Assembly (NCBI GenBank): GCA_014323675.1
Contig: JACONN010000002.1
Span: 2,028,001 to 2,092,000 of the forward strand
Source: Hormoscilla sp. GM7CHS1pb
GTDB taxonomy: Bacteria; Cyanobacteriota; Cyanobacteriia; Cyanobacteriales; Desertifilaceae
Length of the DNA stretch: 64,000 nt
Direction: 5' to 3'
In this document: piece after piece, positions 25,125 through 33,586 of the stretch
How positions within the stretch are numbered: the first letter of the stretch is position 1
Layout: each line of letters starts with the position of its first letter
Translations under genes and position numbers: made by a program
The notes under the pieces: generated by a model
What the model was told of the DNA's origin: nothing
The model's database searches: none
What the model saw: only the letters and a program-made list of their open reading frames with translations

Positions 25125-26252
25125 CTATGATGTCTCCTGAAACATTAAATCTTCGGGGAATCGATCGCGGCTATAGCGGACGTGGATGCGGCTGATAAAG
25201 ACCCTAGGAATTCTTCTAGGACTTACGGTCGAGTCCAGCCAAAATACCCCCGCTTGACGGAGTTCTTCTGGGTTGAGGGGGTCCGCCGAACAAGGGTCGC
25301 AGCTACCCATATCCCAGGCATATTCCAGAAAGGCGACTTTTCGATCTTCTCGATTATAAGCTGTTTTGAACATGGCTTGATAGAAATCCCCAAATTCCTT
25401 TTTGACGAAGATGGGAATCTCCACATTGGAGGGAATTTCCACTGTCCGGTAGTTGGTAATCTCCGCTTGCCCTTTGGGTGATAAGATATAAACTATCAAA
25501 TCTTGCTCGCTGTTGGCGTTCATCATCCCCAGACGAATGGGTAACATGAATTTGGGCGATTCGTAAGCCATCATCAGCGGTCGCAGGTATTGATACTCCG
25601 ATTCTTCAAATTCGGCTAGATTGACTTTGGCGACGAAGAATTTCATCCGTTGGCGGATGTAGGGTCTGAGTATGCGATCGGCACCCCTGGGAACTCGGTA
25701 TCCATTCCGGTTTAACCAGGTTTGCAGTCCGTTAGATTCTTTGGCCGAGAGAATCACGATGTCGTATTCTCCGACGCTAAATTGGGATTCTACGGTCACC
25801 CCGAGGGCATCGTCTCCAGTAACTCCGCCGGAGTCAATTGATGCTTCTGGTGCTGACCCAACCCGATCGTATATGCGGGGAGGCGCACAAGGGTCGGGGT
25901 CAAAATATTCTACCAGTCGGGGGGCACTGAAGGCGTCTAGTCGCTCGATAATTTGCGGGTCGCCCACATTAACTTGGTCTTCTCTCAGGATGACCGGAAC
26001 GGGCACGACTAAAGCAAAATCTTTCACATCCCCTTGATAGTCGTTCGCCATTGTTAATACCGTGCGATCGCCATCACGGGCAATAACGACTTGAGAGGCT
26101 TGGTTGTAAAGACTGGTATCGGCTTTAGCGACATAGAATCCGCAAAATGCCCCAGCAACTGGAGTATAGCCGAGCCATGTCACTAATGTCAACAGCAGCG
26201 CGATTGCGCTGCGCGCACACGGCTGCGCGATCGGGAATCGAAATCTTTTCAT
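25125..26252 (-). CDS. DUF2330 exported protein
   Basis: 375 residues with an N-terminal signal peptide (basic start then SAIALLLTLVTWLGYTPVAG-AFC). The mature part begins CGFYVAKADTSLYNQASQVV followed by IARDGDRTVLTMANDYQGD and FALVVPVPVILREDQV, the hallmark of DUF2330. Cys pairs (DPCAPP and CDPCSAD) suggest disulfides or metal binding. Family function is unknown; the protein is expected in the periplasm or anchored outside. The next gene on the same strand starts 14 bases downstream. Confidence 0.88.
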   Translation of the reverse strand: MKRFRFPIAQPCARSAIALLLTLVTWLGYTPVAGAFCGFYVAKADTSLYNQASQVVIARDGDRTVLTMANDYQGDVKDFALVVPVPVILREDQVNVGDPQIIERLDAFSAPRLVEYFDPDPCAPPRIYDRVGSAPEASIDSGGVTGDDALGVTVESQFSVGEYDIVILSAKESNGLQTWLNRNGYRVPRGADRILRPYIRQRMKFFVAKVNLAEFEESEYQYLRPLMMAYESPKFMLPIRLGMMNANSEQDLIVYILSPKGQAEITNYRTVEIPSNVEIPIFVKKEFGDFYQAMFKTAYNREDRKVAFLEYAWDMGSCDPCSADPLNPEELRQAGVFWLDSTVSPRRIPRVFISRIHVRYSRDRFPEDLMFQETS

Positions 26253-26295
26253 GGGAATTGCTTGTGGGTTAGGGGTTATACCAATTTTACCTCTC

Positions 26296-26318
26296 GTTCC
26301 CAGGTTCTACCTGGGAAC
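26296..26318. repeat. GTTCCCAGG...CCTGGGAAC palindrome
   Basis: A perfect 9-bp stem with a five-base loop, a variant of the CCCGTTCCCAGGC dispersed repeat, upstream of the DUF2330 gene. The rest of 26253-26399 has no gene. Confidence 0.7.
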
Positions 26319-26399
26319 GGTCTTCTGAGGCTCCTGCCTCCTCTTTTTCAAGTCTCTCATTAATCAAATGCTATTATCCTTCCATCGGAGACCGATAAC

Positions 26400-26750
26400 T
26401 TACCTCAGGAATTTACTCCCGATGGCGAGGGTGCCTGCTAAGACCATTGTACTGTAGTGGTCTGTCCGCAGCAAGAGGCTTAAACCTAGGGCTGTGATGA
26501 GGGCACTTTTGAGGTTAGATAGGGAAGAGGCCCAGCGGGGGCGATCGCCGTCCGGGGCCTGTTTGGTCGGGAATTTCTGGGGTTCGATCCGTTGTCTGAG
26601 GGTGTTTGCTATCCACTGAGTACACAAGCAGGTGGCGATCGCGACTATAATGAAGTCGGGTCGTAAAGTCCAGTCTCTGGTGCCGATGCCTAGGGCTAGG
26701 AACAGGGATAGAAAGAGAATTTGGTTTTCTCTGGGGTCAACTTGCTGCAT
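26400..26750 (-). pseudogene. Truncated membrane protein, RnfD/NqrB-like N-terminus
   Basis: 116 residues: DPRENQILFLSLFLALGIGT, RDWTLRPDF, a Cys/Trp helix, then ALITALGLSLLLRTDHYSTM and LAGTLAIGSKFLR, after which a stop occurs. From memory cyanobacterial RnfD/NqrB-like proteins begin this way and continue at the point where this one ends with further helices and the FMN site, so about two thirds is missing. What follows is dispersed repeat DNA. Probably a dead fragment. Confidence 0.5.
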
Positions 26751-26849
26751 GATTACCTCACCGATGGCGATTGATGCTAACTTTTATTATGATAGCAGGG
26801 GTCGGAATGTCAAGGTTACAGAAAATGTAACCGAACCAGAAGACTGCTT

Positions 26850-27092
26850 CTGATACTATCAACAAAGCCCATATTGAGTCAAGATGCCACGAACACCTTG
26901 AAAGAATCCTATCTAGTTGATGCCAATGGTAATACCATTGGGGTACTGCTGGATATAGAATATTACTAGCAACTGCTCGCACAGTCGGAAGAGCTAGAGT
27001 CAATTCGTGCCTATGATGTTGCTAAGGCATCAGGCGATGATGCCTTTCCTTTCGAGCAGGCGATCGCAGAAATAGAACATAATCGCCAATGA
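26850..27092 (+). pseudogene. RelB/Phd-like antitoxin with an in-frame amber codon
   Basis: No ATG is present; the open frame reads PILSQDATNTLKESYLVDAN then GNTIGVLLDIEYY, a TAG at 26967-26969, then QLLAQSEELESIRAYDVAKA and FEQAIAEIEHNRQ. The stop overlaps the toxin ATG by the usual four bases (ATGA at 27089). The sequence fits antitoxins paired with RelE/ParE toxins, with an N-terminal DNA-binding part and a C-terminal toxin-wrapping helix. The amber and lack of a start indicate decay. Confidence 0.65.
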
Positions 27093-27369
27093 ATTACAAT
27101 ATTTTCATTTTGCGGTCTGCTCAGAAGCAATTGAATTGCCCACTTTGGCTTACGCACGAGTCCGGGATGCCATTTTTGCTCTTGCCGAAGATCCCAGACC
27201 TCCAGGCTGTTTGAAGCTAACAAATCGTGAAGGTTGGCGCATCCGAGTGGGCGATTATCGGGTGATTTACGAGATTGACGATACCGAAAACATTGTTACA
27301 ATTCTTGATGTCGATCGTCGGCGCGATGTTTACCGCCGATCGCCATGCGTGCCCGATCGCGCACAGTAG
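27089..27369 (+). pseudogene. RelE/ParE-like toxin, frameshifted after residue 15
   Basis: The first frame from ATG 27089 reads NYNIFILRSAQKQLN. The rest of the toxin is in another frame: LPTLAYARVRDAIFALAEDP, then LTNREGWRIRVGDYRVIYEI and VTILDVDRRRDVYR, the RelE core with its basic catalytic residues. One extra base near 27125 rejoins them. Its 3' end overlaps the HAD gene on the opposite strand by 74 bases. As both toxin and antitoxin are broken the module is inactive. Confidence 0.75.
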
Positions 27370-28015
27370 AGTCCAGCAGTTGCCACAACTGAGGTGCGGT
27401 AAAGTCAGCGATCGCCATTTTTGCTCCCACTGCTAAAAGAACTTCCTGGGAGTGGGTAGAGGTAATGCCAATGCTATAGATACCTGCGGCCACAGCGGCA
27501 ATCATGCCAGAAGGAGAGTCTTCAAAGGCGATCGCCTCTTGTGGGGAAACTCCCAACCGACTGAGGGCCAGATTATAGGGGGCTGGATCTGGTTTAGCTG
27601 CGATCGCCTCATCTCCCAGCACAACTATATCAAAGCTATCTGTCAGTTCGAGCACCTCTAACATAAACTTAGCATTGGCACGGGGAGCATTAGTGACCGC
27701 AGCAGTTTGCAACTTATGGGTATCGATCCAGGATAACATATCCAGCAGTCCTGCTAAGGGTTTAAGACTCAAAGCCAATTCCCGAAACCGAGCTTCTTTG
27801 TCCTCAGCAAGTTTCTCTCCTGCAGTTTTTGTAAGCTGGGGGAGGATATCCTCCACTATAGCTGAATTTTGCCGTCCGCTGATGTGACCTCTGTAGAAGG
27901 TTTTATCCATTTCTATGCCATAGTCTTGGAGGATATCCTGCCAAACCTGGTAATGGAGATGGTCAGTGTTAACTATTGTGCCATCCAGGTCAAGTAAAAT
28001 TGCTTCGATCGTCAT
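27296..28015 (-). CDS. HAD superfamily hydrolase (phosphoglycolate/beta-phosphoglucomutase-like)
   Basis: 239 residues. Motif I LLDLDGTIVNTDHLH with both Asp residues, motif II TAAVTNAPRANAKF, motif III around KPDPAPYNLAL, and motif IV AIAFEDSPSGMIAAVAAG. The cap after residue 15 is helical (HYQVWQDILQDYGI). It probably dephosphorylates or isomerises a small sugar phosphate; substrate unclear. The last 20 or so residues (RARMAIGGKHRADDRHQEL) overlap the toxin remnant on the other strand and are probably a read-through extension. Confidence 0.88.
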   Translation of the reverse strand: MTIEAILLDLDGTIVNTDHLHYQVWQDILQDYGIEMDKTFYRGHISGRQNSAIVEDILPQLTKTAGEKLAEDKEARFRELALSLKPLAGLLDMLSWIDTHKLQTAAVTNAPRANAKFMLEVLELTDSFDIVVLGDEAIAAKPDPAPYNLALSRLGVSPQEAIAFEDSPSGMIAAVAAGIYSIGITSTHSQEVLLAVGAKMAIADFTAPQLWQLLDSTVRDRARMAIGGKHRADDRHQEL

Positions 28016-28030
28016 GTACCGGGACTAAGA

Positions 28031-28055
28031 GTAGGGTGGGCAATGCCCACCTTAC
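28031..28055. repeat. GGTGGGC-AAT-GCCCACC palindrome
   Basis: Same dispersed motif as at 16147, here with an 11-bp stem including one G-U pair, upstream of the HAD gene. Confidence 0.75.
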
Positions 28056-28102
28056 CACAATTTAACCCCCCTGACTGAGGCAAACGAAAATCTACTTGAC
28101 CG

Positions 28103-28539
28103 TTAGTTACTGTTAGACGAGACCCGCCCCCAAAGTACATGAGCAGTCAGTTGTTTGCCATCATACATAATGGGAGGGGTACTCAATGACAGCCGATCTC
28201 CCTGAAATTCAAAGAAGCGTTCTTGGTCAACACCAACCCGGTTGGGAAATAGGCTAGCTTCTACATGATGAATCACTTTGCCATCAAGAATTTCATACTT
28301 ACCGCAATAGGATATGTATGTCTCGGCGGCGGCAGCTTTCTCCTCCGTGCTGCCTCGGAGAATATTTACCGTGGCAAACTTGGGCCAGTTGGCCGTCATA
28401 ATCACCACACACATATCCGTCCTCTGCATACTATATACCCGATCGGATCTTTCCCGTATAGGTAGATTACCTGACCATCCTCATCTCTGAGTTCAAAAGA
28501 GACCAGTTGCCAAGTGCCAACAAATTTATTCTCTGTCAT
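28103..28539 (-). pseudogene. Lipocalin-like (Lipocalin_5) protein, frameshifted
   Basis: The N-terminal frame from ATG 28539 reads TENKFVGTWQLVSFELRDED, then GQVIYLYGKDPIGYIV and loses frame near 28440 at a TATATAG tract. The other frame continues MCVVIMTANWPKFAT, ISYCGKYEILDGKVIHHVEA, and FFEFQGDRLSLSTPPIMYDG. Joined they give a protein of about 145 residues, normal for the family, which forms a small beta-barrel and may bind a lipophilic ligand. More than one small indel is needed to repair it, so decay is more likely than a single read error. Confidence 0.7.
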
Positions 28540-28574
28540 TTTATCTACTTTTTGGTTATCAATTAAACTTTCTT

Positions 28575-28733
28575 CTCATAATACCCAATTTGGGGTCATC
28601 TGAGCTAGTGAGAAGTCACCCTAAATATCTTGCTACTGTTTGTACTCCATTAAATCGGCAAACTTAAAATTCGCCAATCTATTTTTTTGCGAGCCTTAAT
28701 TTCTCCGGACTCTACTAATTCAATCATAGCCGA
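28575..28733 (-). pseudogene. Excisionase-like antitoxin remnant (copy 1)
   Basis: The minus strand holds SAMIELVESGEIKARKKIDW plus decayed downstream sequence, the same as a longer remnant at 30470-30735. The HTH start is lost because the 21-bp array begins exactly inside it at 28734. Confidence 0.6.
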
Positions 28734-29095
28734 GTCGGCGTTGGGTAGCGAACAGTCGGCGTTGGGTAGCGAACAGTCGGCGTTGGGTAGCGAACGGTCG
28801 GCGTTGGGTAGCGAACGGTCGGCGTTGGGTAGCGAACAGTCGGCGTTGGGTAGCGAACAGTCGGCGTTGGGTAGCGAACAGTCGGCGTTGGATAGCGAAC
28901 AGTCGGCGTTGGATAGCGAACGGTCGGCGTTGGGTAGCGAACGGTCGGCGTTATATCTCCACCCCTGCGCGTTGAGGAGCGATTCGTGCCCGTTGGAACT
29001 CCACCTGGGCGGGTTGAGTAGTGACCTATGGGGGTTGGATAGTGAACCGTGGGCGTTAAGCACAACGAGACTGCGTTGAGCACAACGAGCACTCG
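28734..29095. repeat. 21-bp tandem minisatellite (ten good copies plus degenerate tail)
   Basis: GTCGGCGTTGGGTAGCGAAC starts each of ten 21-bp units from 28734 to 28943, differing mainly at the last base. Beyond this, units keep the 21-bp period but diverge (GGGTTGGATAGTGAACCGTG and similar) to about 29095. Both strands are open through the array, giving artificial heptapeptide frames. The divergent units match the array at 63941-64000. Confidence 0.92.
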
Positions 29096-29347
29096 TTCCC
29101 CTAAACTTAACCAATATTCCAGAGAACGACAGGTGTTGTGCCCTGCACTCACGGACGACAGGGTCTCGACAAGGGTGCGCTCACTTGTAGTTGATAGCCA
29201 GGTGCGGAGACTCGATGCATGTAATATAGCCCGCGCCGGCGGCTGTGTCCCCGAGCACATAAAGTTTTGTTAAATATCTGCCCCAGACTTGCATAGATCT
29301 CAGGGGAGGCGGCAATGGTGGAATAGCAAGGCTGGAGGAGGAGAACT
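29096..29347. other. Gene-free spacer with relic of the 831-bp element
   Basis: GTAGTTGATAGCCAGGTGC at 29186-29204 is the exact inverse of the inner right end of the element at 10466-11296, and a GGCTATATTACATG-like block follows. This looks like a broken copy. No gene is supported. Confidence 0.5.
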
Positions 29348-29881
29348 ATGGCCAAAAAGTACAGGGTGTCACCGGATACCCAGGGGGCAGGGGCAGCCGG
29401 CGTAATTCCATTAGTCCCAGCAAGGACTAAATGCGCTGTCTCGGGTATACTGGGGAAAGGTCGTTGTTGTCGGGTTGATGGGTCGATGGACGAACAGCTA
29501 TGCCAACTTATGCGAGAGGTGCTTAGACATGGGGATGGGAGTGAAGCACAGCGGCAGACGTTCAATCCGCTGCTGAGGCTGATACCCACGCTACCAGGGG
29601 TTTACAGACACCGAGACCCTCGCTTGGATTATCCGGATGCGCTGAACTGGGCCTTGGAGGGCGTTTCCGTATATCGGGGAAATGTCAGCGGACAGAATAT
29701 CCGCAGGTTTCTCAAAAATTTTGAGCTGGATCTAGACAACCATGGGCCAGCAGTTGTCCGGCAAGGCTTTGTCAAGTGGTTCAATGGAATTCTGAGAAAT
29801 CAAATCGCTGGGATATATGGGAGAGAAAAAGGAGACAATTGCTATGATGTACAAACTAAACATCATTATCGAAAAGGATGA
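29348..29881 (+). pseudogene. Sigma-70-like N-terminal fragment
   Basis: The convincing part begins at ATG 29486: DEQLCQLMREVLRHGDGSEA, LLRLIPTLPGVYRHRDPRLD, YPDALNWALEGVSVYRGNV and FVKWFNGILRNQIAGIY. From memory this N-terminal block is found in short cyanobacterial sigma-70-family proteins, ahead of region 2. Here it stops where the HicB gene begins, so regions 2 and 4 are missing. The upstream 46 codons look like non-coding sequence. Not expected to work as a sigma factor. Confidence 0.5.
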
Positions 29882-30068
29882 ATATGGCTATTATGCTTAT
29901 TGTCCAGAACTTCCAGGCTGTCAAAGTGAAGGTGAGTCCTGGGAAGAGGTAAAAGCTAACATCAAAGAAGCTGTTGAACTTTACCTAGATACGTTAGAGG
30001 AGTCAGAAAAACAGGCACTTTTAACGAGAGAAGTCTTAGCAATGACTTTGGAGGTGCAAGTTGCCTAA
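29844..30068 (+). CDS. hicB: HicB-like antitoxin
   Basis: 74-75 residues from ATG 29844, preceded by GGAGACA. MYKLNIIIEKDEYGYYAYCP, then ELPGCQSEGESWEEVKANIK and EAVELYLDTLEES form the partial RNase H-like HicB fold. No C-terminal DNA-binding domain beyond a short tail, as in the short cyanobacterial form. It overlaps hicA by eight bases, so the order is antitoxin then toxin. Neutralises HicA and probably represses the operon. Confidence 0.9.
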   Translation: MMYKLNIIIEKDEYGYYAYCPELPGCQSEGESWEEVKANIKEAVELYLDTLEESEKQALLTREVLAMTLEVQVA

Positions 30069-30291
30069 ACTACCACGACTCACCGCTAAGGAAGCTGAAA
30101 AGCTCTTATTGAATGCTGGTTTTATCCAGATTAGAAGTCAAGGCAGTCACCGAATATATCGCAGAGAATCTCTTCGGGTTGTGATTTCTTTTCATTCAGG
30201 AAAAGTATTGCACCCAAAGACAGTTCAACAGGTTATGCAAGCCATTAACCAGGCTGAAGCAGCTGATACTTATGATGAGGATGAAGGATAA
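30061..30291 (+). CDS. hicA: HicA-like mRNA interferase toxin
   Basis: 76 residues from TTG 30061. PRLTAKEAEKLLLNAGFIQI, then RSQGSHRIYRR with the catalytic His (GSHRIY), and VVISFHSGKVLHPKTVQQVM. HicA folds like a double-stranded RNA-binding domain and cleaves mRNA. The TTG start overlapping the antitoxin end suggests low, coupled translation. Both genes are intact, unlike the neighbouring toxin-antitoxin remnants. Confidence 0.9.
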   Translation: MPKLPRLTAKEAEKLLLNAGFIQIRSQGSHRIYRRESLRVVISFHSGKVLHPKTVQQVMQAINQAEAADTYDEDEG

Positions 30292-30469
30292 TTTATCCTC
30301 ATTACCTTAACTATGCCCCCGATCGCCCTTGAGGAGTAGCCGATATAATCATTGATGGAAGTTGAAGATGATACGAGATCCGATCGTTGAGGAAATACGC
30401 CGCAGCGGGGGGCGATCGGGTAGGGTAAAGATCACACACGATTCCAAGACAACACTCAAAATATCCATG

Positions 30470-30735
30470 TTATAAGTCGAAGCTCTCTTTATTGTACAGT
30501 TCAGATTCCAACTCATATAATCCCCAATTTTGGGTCATCTGAGCTAGTGAGGTCAAAGCTTCTTCACGCTGAATATCCTGCTGCTGTTTGTACAATTAAA
30601 TCTGCCAACTTAATTCGCCAATCGATTTATTTGCGAGCCTTAATTTCTCCGGACTCTATTAATTCAATCATAGCCGAATAGGACAGATTCAGCAAATAAG
30701 CCGCCTCTGTAATCTATTCTGAGATGGTAACCTCC
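30470..30735 (-). pseudogene. Excisionase-like antitoxin remnant (copy 2)
   Basis: Good ribosome site AAGGAGG, then VTISE-stop-ITEAAYLLNLSYSAMIE, LIESGEIKARK-stop-IDWRIKLADLI, a frameshift, and LTSLAQMTQNWGLYELESEL ending FDL-stop at 30470. This is an HTH antitoxin of the excisionase type that usually pairs with a PIN toxin, which is absent. It shares over 100 bp with the remnant at 28575, so the segment was duplicated before decay. 30292-30469 has no gene. Confidence 0.6.
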
Positions 30736-30844
30736 TCCTTTTTATTCTGAGGCGAGAGAATTTCCCTAGCCGGAAAAATTATAATGGAGTACAAGTATAA
30801 TATTAGTGTTAAGGACAAGCAATTGACACAACCACCAATATGAT

Positions 30845-31203
30845 ATGGATGTATTAATCGCAGAACTTCAGGAAGCTGGAATCAAGCACAGTCCTGATAA
30901 AATTGTGCGAATTGCCAAGAAACCGGATGGAAAAATTGTGTTTTTAGAATCAGGAGATGCTAAAAGTGGCTTACAACATATCTTGTCAAATCATCAAGAT
31001 GATTTTGCTAGACGCGGCATATTGCAAGACAAAATTCCAGATGCAGTGATGGCCGCCGTAGTCCAAGGTAAATTCCTTCGTTATCAAGGAATAATAGCAC
31101 CGGTGAAATTTCCGAAGTTGTATTCAACGATCGAACTCAGTACATCGCAGTCAGCGTGGGTGATAATGGCTATATTGTAGGAGCAAACCCTGCTTCTGTG
31201 TAA
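30845..31203 (+). pseudogene. CdiA-CT-type toxin domain (PBECR-like), frameshifted near its end
   Basis: The main frame reads SPDKIVRIAKKPDGKIVFLE then DAKSGLQHILSNHQDDFARR, GILQDKIPDAVMAAVVQGKF, LRYQG. From about 31088 the proper end is in another frame: GEISEVVFNDRTQYIAVSVG, DNGYIVGANPASV, stop at 31203. One extra A in GGAATAA rejoins them. The GLQHIL..H pattern with a basic C-terminal strand pair is that of the phage-barnase/EndoU/colicin-like (BECR) nuclease domains at the end of polymorphic toxins. There is no delivery region, so it is an orphan toxin tip. Confidence 0.55.
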
Positions 31204-31231
31204 GGAGACCGCGAATTCGAGGAGAATCACT

Positions 31232-31579
31232 ATGGCAATAAAGATTAAACTGATGACTGATTATGGATGCTACCCTTTGTGGTGGGCAGAAGGAGAAGTG
31301 GTCGGTAACATCGATCCAGCAACATTGCCTCTAACGGATGAAACGATTAGAGGTTTGATAAACTGGGCAACAGCTTACAGTCAGACTTTGAACTGGGCGG
31401 ATCCTGCTAACTCACCGGGTTTTCCTAGCTTAAAAGATGAGGCTGCTTTTGAACAAGAAGGTATTAGTTTATGGAAGCAGTTACGCCAAGAACTCGCACC
31501 TGCTTACGAAGTCCTCTATTTTAGCGATCGCCGACAACAACTGGTAAGTCATCCTAAGGAGTTAGAAGTATCGATCTGA
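31232..31579 (+). CDS. Probable immunity protein for the upstream toxin
   Basis: 115 residues, preceded by AAGGAGACCGCG...GAGGAG. IKLMTDYGCYPLWWAEGEVV, GNIDPATLPLTDETIRGLIN, SLKDEAAFEQEGISLWKQLR. No signal peptide or known motif. Position 28 bases after the toxin tip and its small acidic nature suggest immunity function by context; from memory, similar orphan proteins occur in cyanobacteria. I do not know a family name. Confidence 0.5.
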   Translation: MAIKIKLMTDYGCYPLWWAEGEVVGNIDPATLPLTDETIRGLINWATAYSQTLNWADPANSPGFPSLKDEAAFEQEGISLWKQLRQELAPAYEVLYFSDRRQQLVSHPKELEVSI

Positions 31580-31730
31580 ACCAATTTACTTTCATCAATC
31601 TTTTGCTTCCCTACCACCGCCGTCACCCCTTCCCAGGCGATGGTATCGCATCTGCCGCATCTGCCGTCGCGCCGGGGTACGGCGGTAGTTACATCCCGGC
31701 CCAGAACCGATAATAATAGATGCCGTGCCC
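31580..31730. other. Short repeat-rich spacer
   Basis: GGTATCGCATCTGCCGCATC near 31650 shows short internal repetition. No gene seen. Confidence 0.5.
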
Positions 31731-32438
31731 CTACATTTTTTCCTCCTTACTTCCATCTGACAAAACAAATCTGTAAGCTTGGTCGAACAACTCTTTTCCT
31801 CGTGAATGGATTAAATGCCCGTGAGCGAGAATTATGCGATCGAAGTCCCAAGACATAACTTTTTCCAAAGACGCTTTCGTCGCCTGCTTGTCCCGAAACG
31901 CGAGTTTCATATCGATGGGCGGTCCCGGGCGATCGTATATACCCGTTAAGCGACCCATAATGCGAAAACTGAGAGGGGAGTCAGGGTGGGCGGACTCGCA
32001 AATATCTGTCAGAATCAGGGTGCGGCTGTTTTGGTGAAAGAAAACCACCTCATCCAGACAGATATTGCCGCGAACCAGAACCTGGTCAATTTCCGATGCC
32101 CAACCTGGTTCCGACCGATCGCCGAGGATGCCGTGAAAGGGAATGTCGGGTCGCTTTTGAGGCAAGTGGGGGGAACCAAACAGCTTGGCATCGGGATAAG
32201 CAGTCAAAAAGTCCAGTACGAATAGATGATGGAGTTTGTTGGGGGCGACGATGAAACTAACTTTTCCCAGTGCATCTAGTTCCTGCTGCAACTCCTTAGT
32301 TGGTGCGATGGGAGAATGCACCCAAAGTTCGCCGCTATCCAGACGGCAGACAGTCATGCGGGTCCCCATTTCAATCCCATAAAAGCGCAGGGGCACCTGG
32401 GCAGTCCACAAGCGATCGGGAACGAACTCTGTTAACAT
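31731..32438 (-). CDS. DUF4336 protein (MBL-like)
   Basis: 235 residues. LWTAQVPLRFYGIEMGTRMT, SGELWVHSPIAP, APNKLHHLFVLDFLTAYPDA and RIILAHGHLIH show the degraded metallo-beta-lactamase layout of DUF4336, in which the usual HxHxD is replaced by NKLHH. Function unknown. It is 18 bases downstream of the radical SAM gene on the same strand and likely co-transcribed. Confidence 0.85.
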   Translation of the reverse strand: MLTEFVPDRLWTAQVPLRFYGIEMGTRMTVCRLDSGELWVHSPIAPTKELQQELDALGKVSFIVAPNKLHHLFVLDFLTAYPDAKLFGSPHLPQKRPDIPFHGILGDRSEPGWASEIDQVLVRGNICLDEVVFFHQNSRTLILTDICESAHPDSPLSFRIMGRLTGIYDRPGPPIDMKLAFRDKQATKASLEKVMSWDFDRIILAHGHLIHSRGKELFDQAYRFVLSDGSKEEKM

Positions 32439-32455
32439 ATCTTTAGCCTCGCGAT

Positions 32456-33256
32456 CTATTGAGGTGGAAAACGCACGGGAATGCCAGTAGCGTTTTGAAT
32501 CTCAGACGCAAACTTCTGCAAAATCTCCGCGCTGACGCACTTGAGTTGCTGCACTGCATAGGGTCGTTCCTCGGTACTGCTGTGATTTCCCCGTCCGTCT
32601 AACTGGCGTTTTAAGGGTTTGGGGCGCGTGGGAGTGTTGAGTTGAATTTCTGTAGGGGCGATCGCCCGCACTCGGCGAATATATTCTGCGATATCTTCTG
32701 CATCCCAGTTCGATAACATCATCGTTTGGATGCCCAACTCACCGCTATATTCTGCTCTAAATTCGGAAATTCCCTCCCAAACATCGGCAAAATTCACTCC
32801 TGTTGCCGGTCGGTCAACCCCCTGCCACCGTCTGGGCGAAACTGCATCTATTTTCACAGATACCTTGTCAGCTATTGCCAACTCCTGACGCACAGTTTTG
32901 TCTTTCAGCAAGGTAGCATTAGTCAATACTAATGTTGGTCGTGAGGTAAGTTGTGCGATCGATGTGATAATTTCTCCTAAATTAGACGCTAAAGTCGGTT
33001 CCCCACTACCGCTGAGGGTGATTACATCTACATCCCAAGGGGCAAACTCTTGCAACTCTTGGATGATTTCCTCCGTGGGGACGAACAGCGCCCGATCGCG
33101 CGTTATCTGTTCTATTTCCCCCAGCTGACAATATACGCAGTTAAAGGAGCAAGTAGACACCGCACCTATGGGGTCGATCCCTAGCGATCGCCCATAGCGC
33201 CAAGACTTCACCGGTCCGTATACATAAGTAAACTCCGTACTCAATGTCGCTGACAT
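32456..33256 (-). CDS. Radical SAM protein
   Basis: 266 residues. The cluster motif is CSFNCVYCQLG (C-x3-C-x2-C) near residue 36, followed by FGPV-like GPVKSWRYGRSLGIDPIG upstream and TLSGSGEPTLASNLGEI, the GGE-type SAM-binding strand. It binds a 4Fe-4S cluster and SAM. The group is related to the MoaA/wybutosine-like family of archaeal-type proteins with YGPVxSRR; exact substrate unknown. Together with DUF4336 it forms a two-gene unit. Confidence 0.88.
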   Translation of the reverse strand: MSATLSTEFTYVYGPVKSWRYGRSLGIDPIGAVSTCSFNCVYCQLGEIEQITRDRALFVPTEEIIQELQEFAPWDVDVITLSGSGEPTLASNLGEIITSIAQLTSRPTLVLTNATLLKDKTVRQELAIADKVSVKIDAVSPRRWQGVDRPATGVNFADVWEGISEFRAEYSGELGIQTMMLSNWDAEDIAEYIRRVRAIAPTEIQLNTPTRPKPLKRQLDGRGNHSSTEERPYAVQQLKCVSAEILQKFASEIQNATGIPVRFPPQ

Positions 33257-33586
33257 CTCTTTTTCCCGTCGCCATACACTGTTATCATTCTCCTATCCTC
33301 AAGGCCCTCGCGACTGAAAACTTTAGATTTATTTTACAAAGTCGGGCGGTTTCCGCCCACCTGACGATCGGGGTACTGGATAACGATCGCACCGTTCCGG
33401 AAAAACGTCAGTTGTGTCACGATATGTTCATAGGGCCCCGCCCACCATTGAGTAGTTAAGCCAACTAGGAGTGAATGTGTAAATATTTTTGTCCAGTTGC
33501 TTTGTAACGATCGCAGGAAAATTGTGTTATGATATGTTCGTAATCTTAAATCAGGGAACTGTATTAGCCCGATCGCAGGAGAATAT
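33257..33586. other. Gene-free spacer
   Basis: No coding signal or strong structure seen between the divergent radical SAM and DUF433 genes. Promoters of both must lie here, but I cannot place them. Confidence 0.5.

Noticed and set aside
28687..29260. Protein genes of 130-178 residues with heptad repeats on either strand
   Set aside because: They are read-through of the 21-bp minisatellite; both strands and several frames are open only because the period is a multiple of three.
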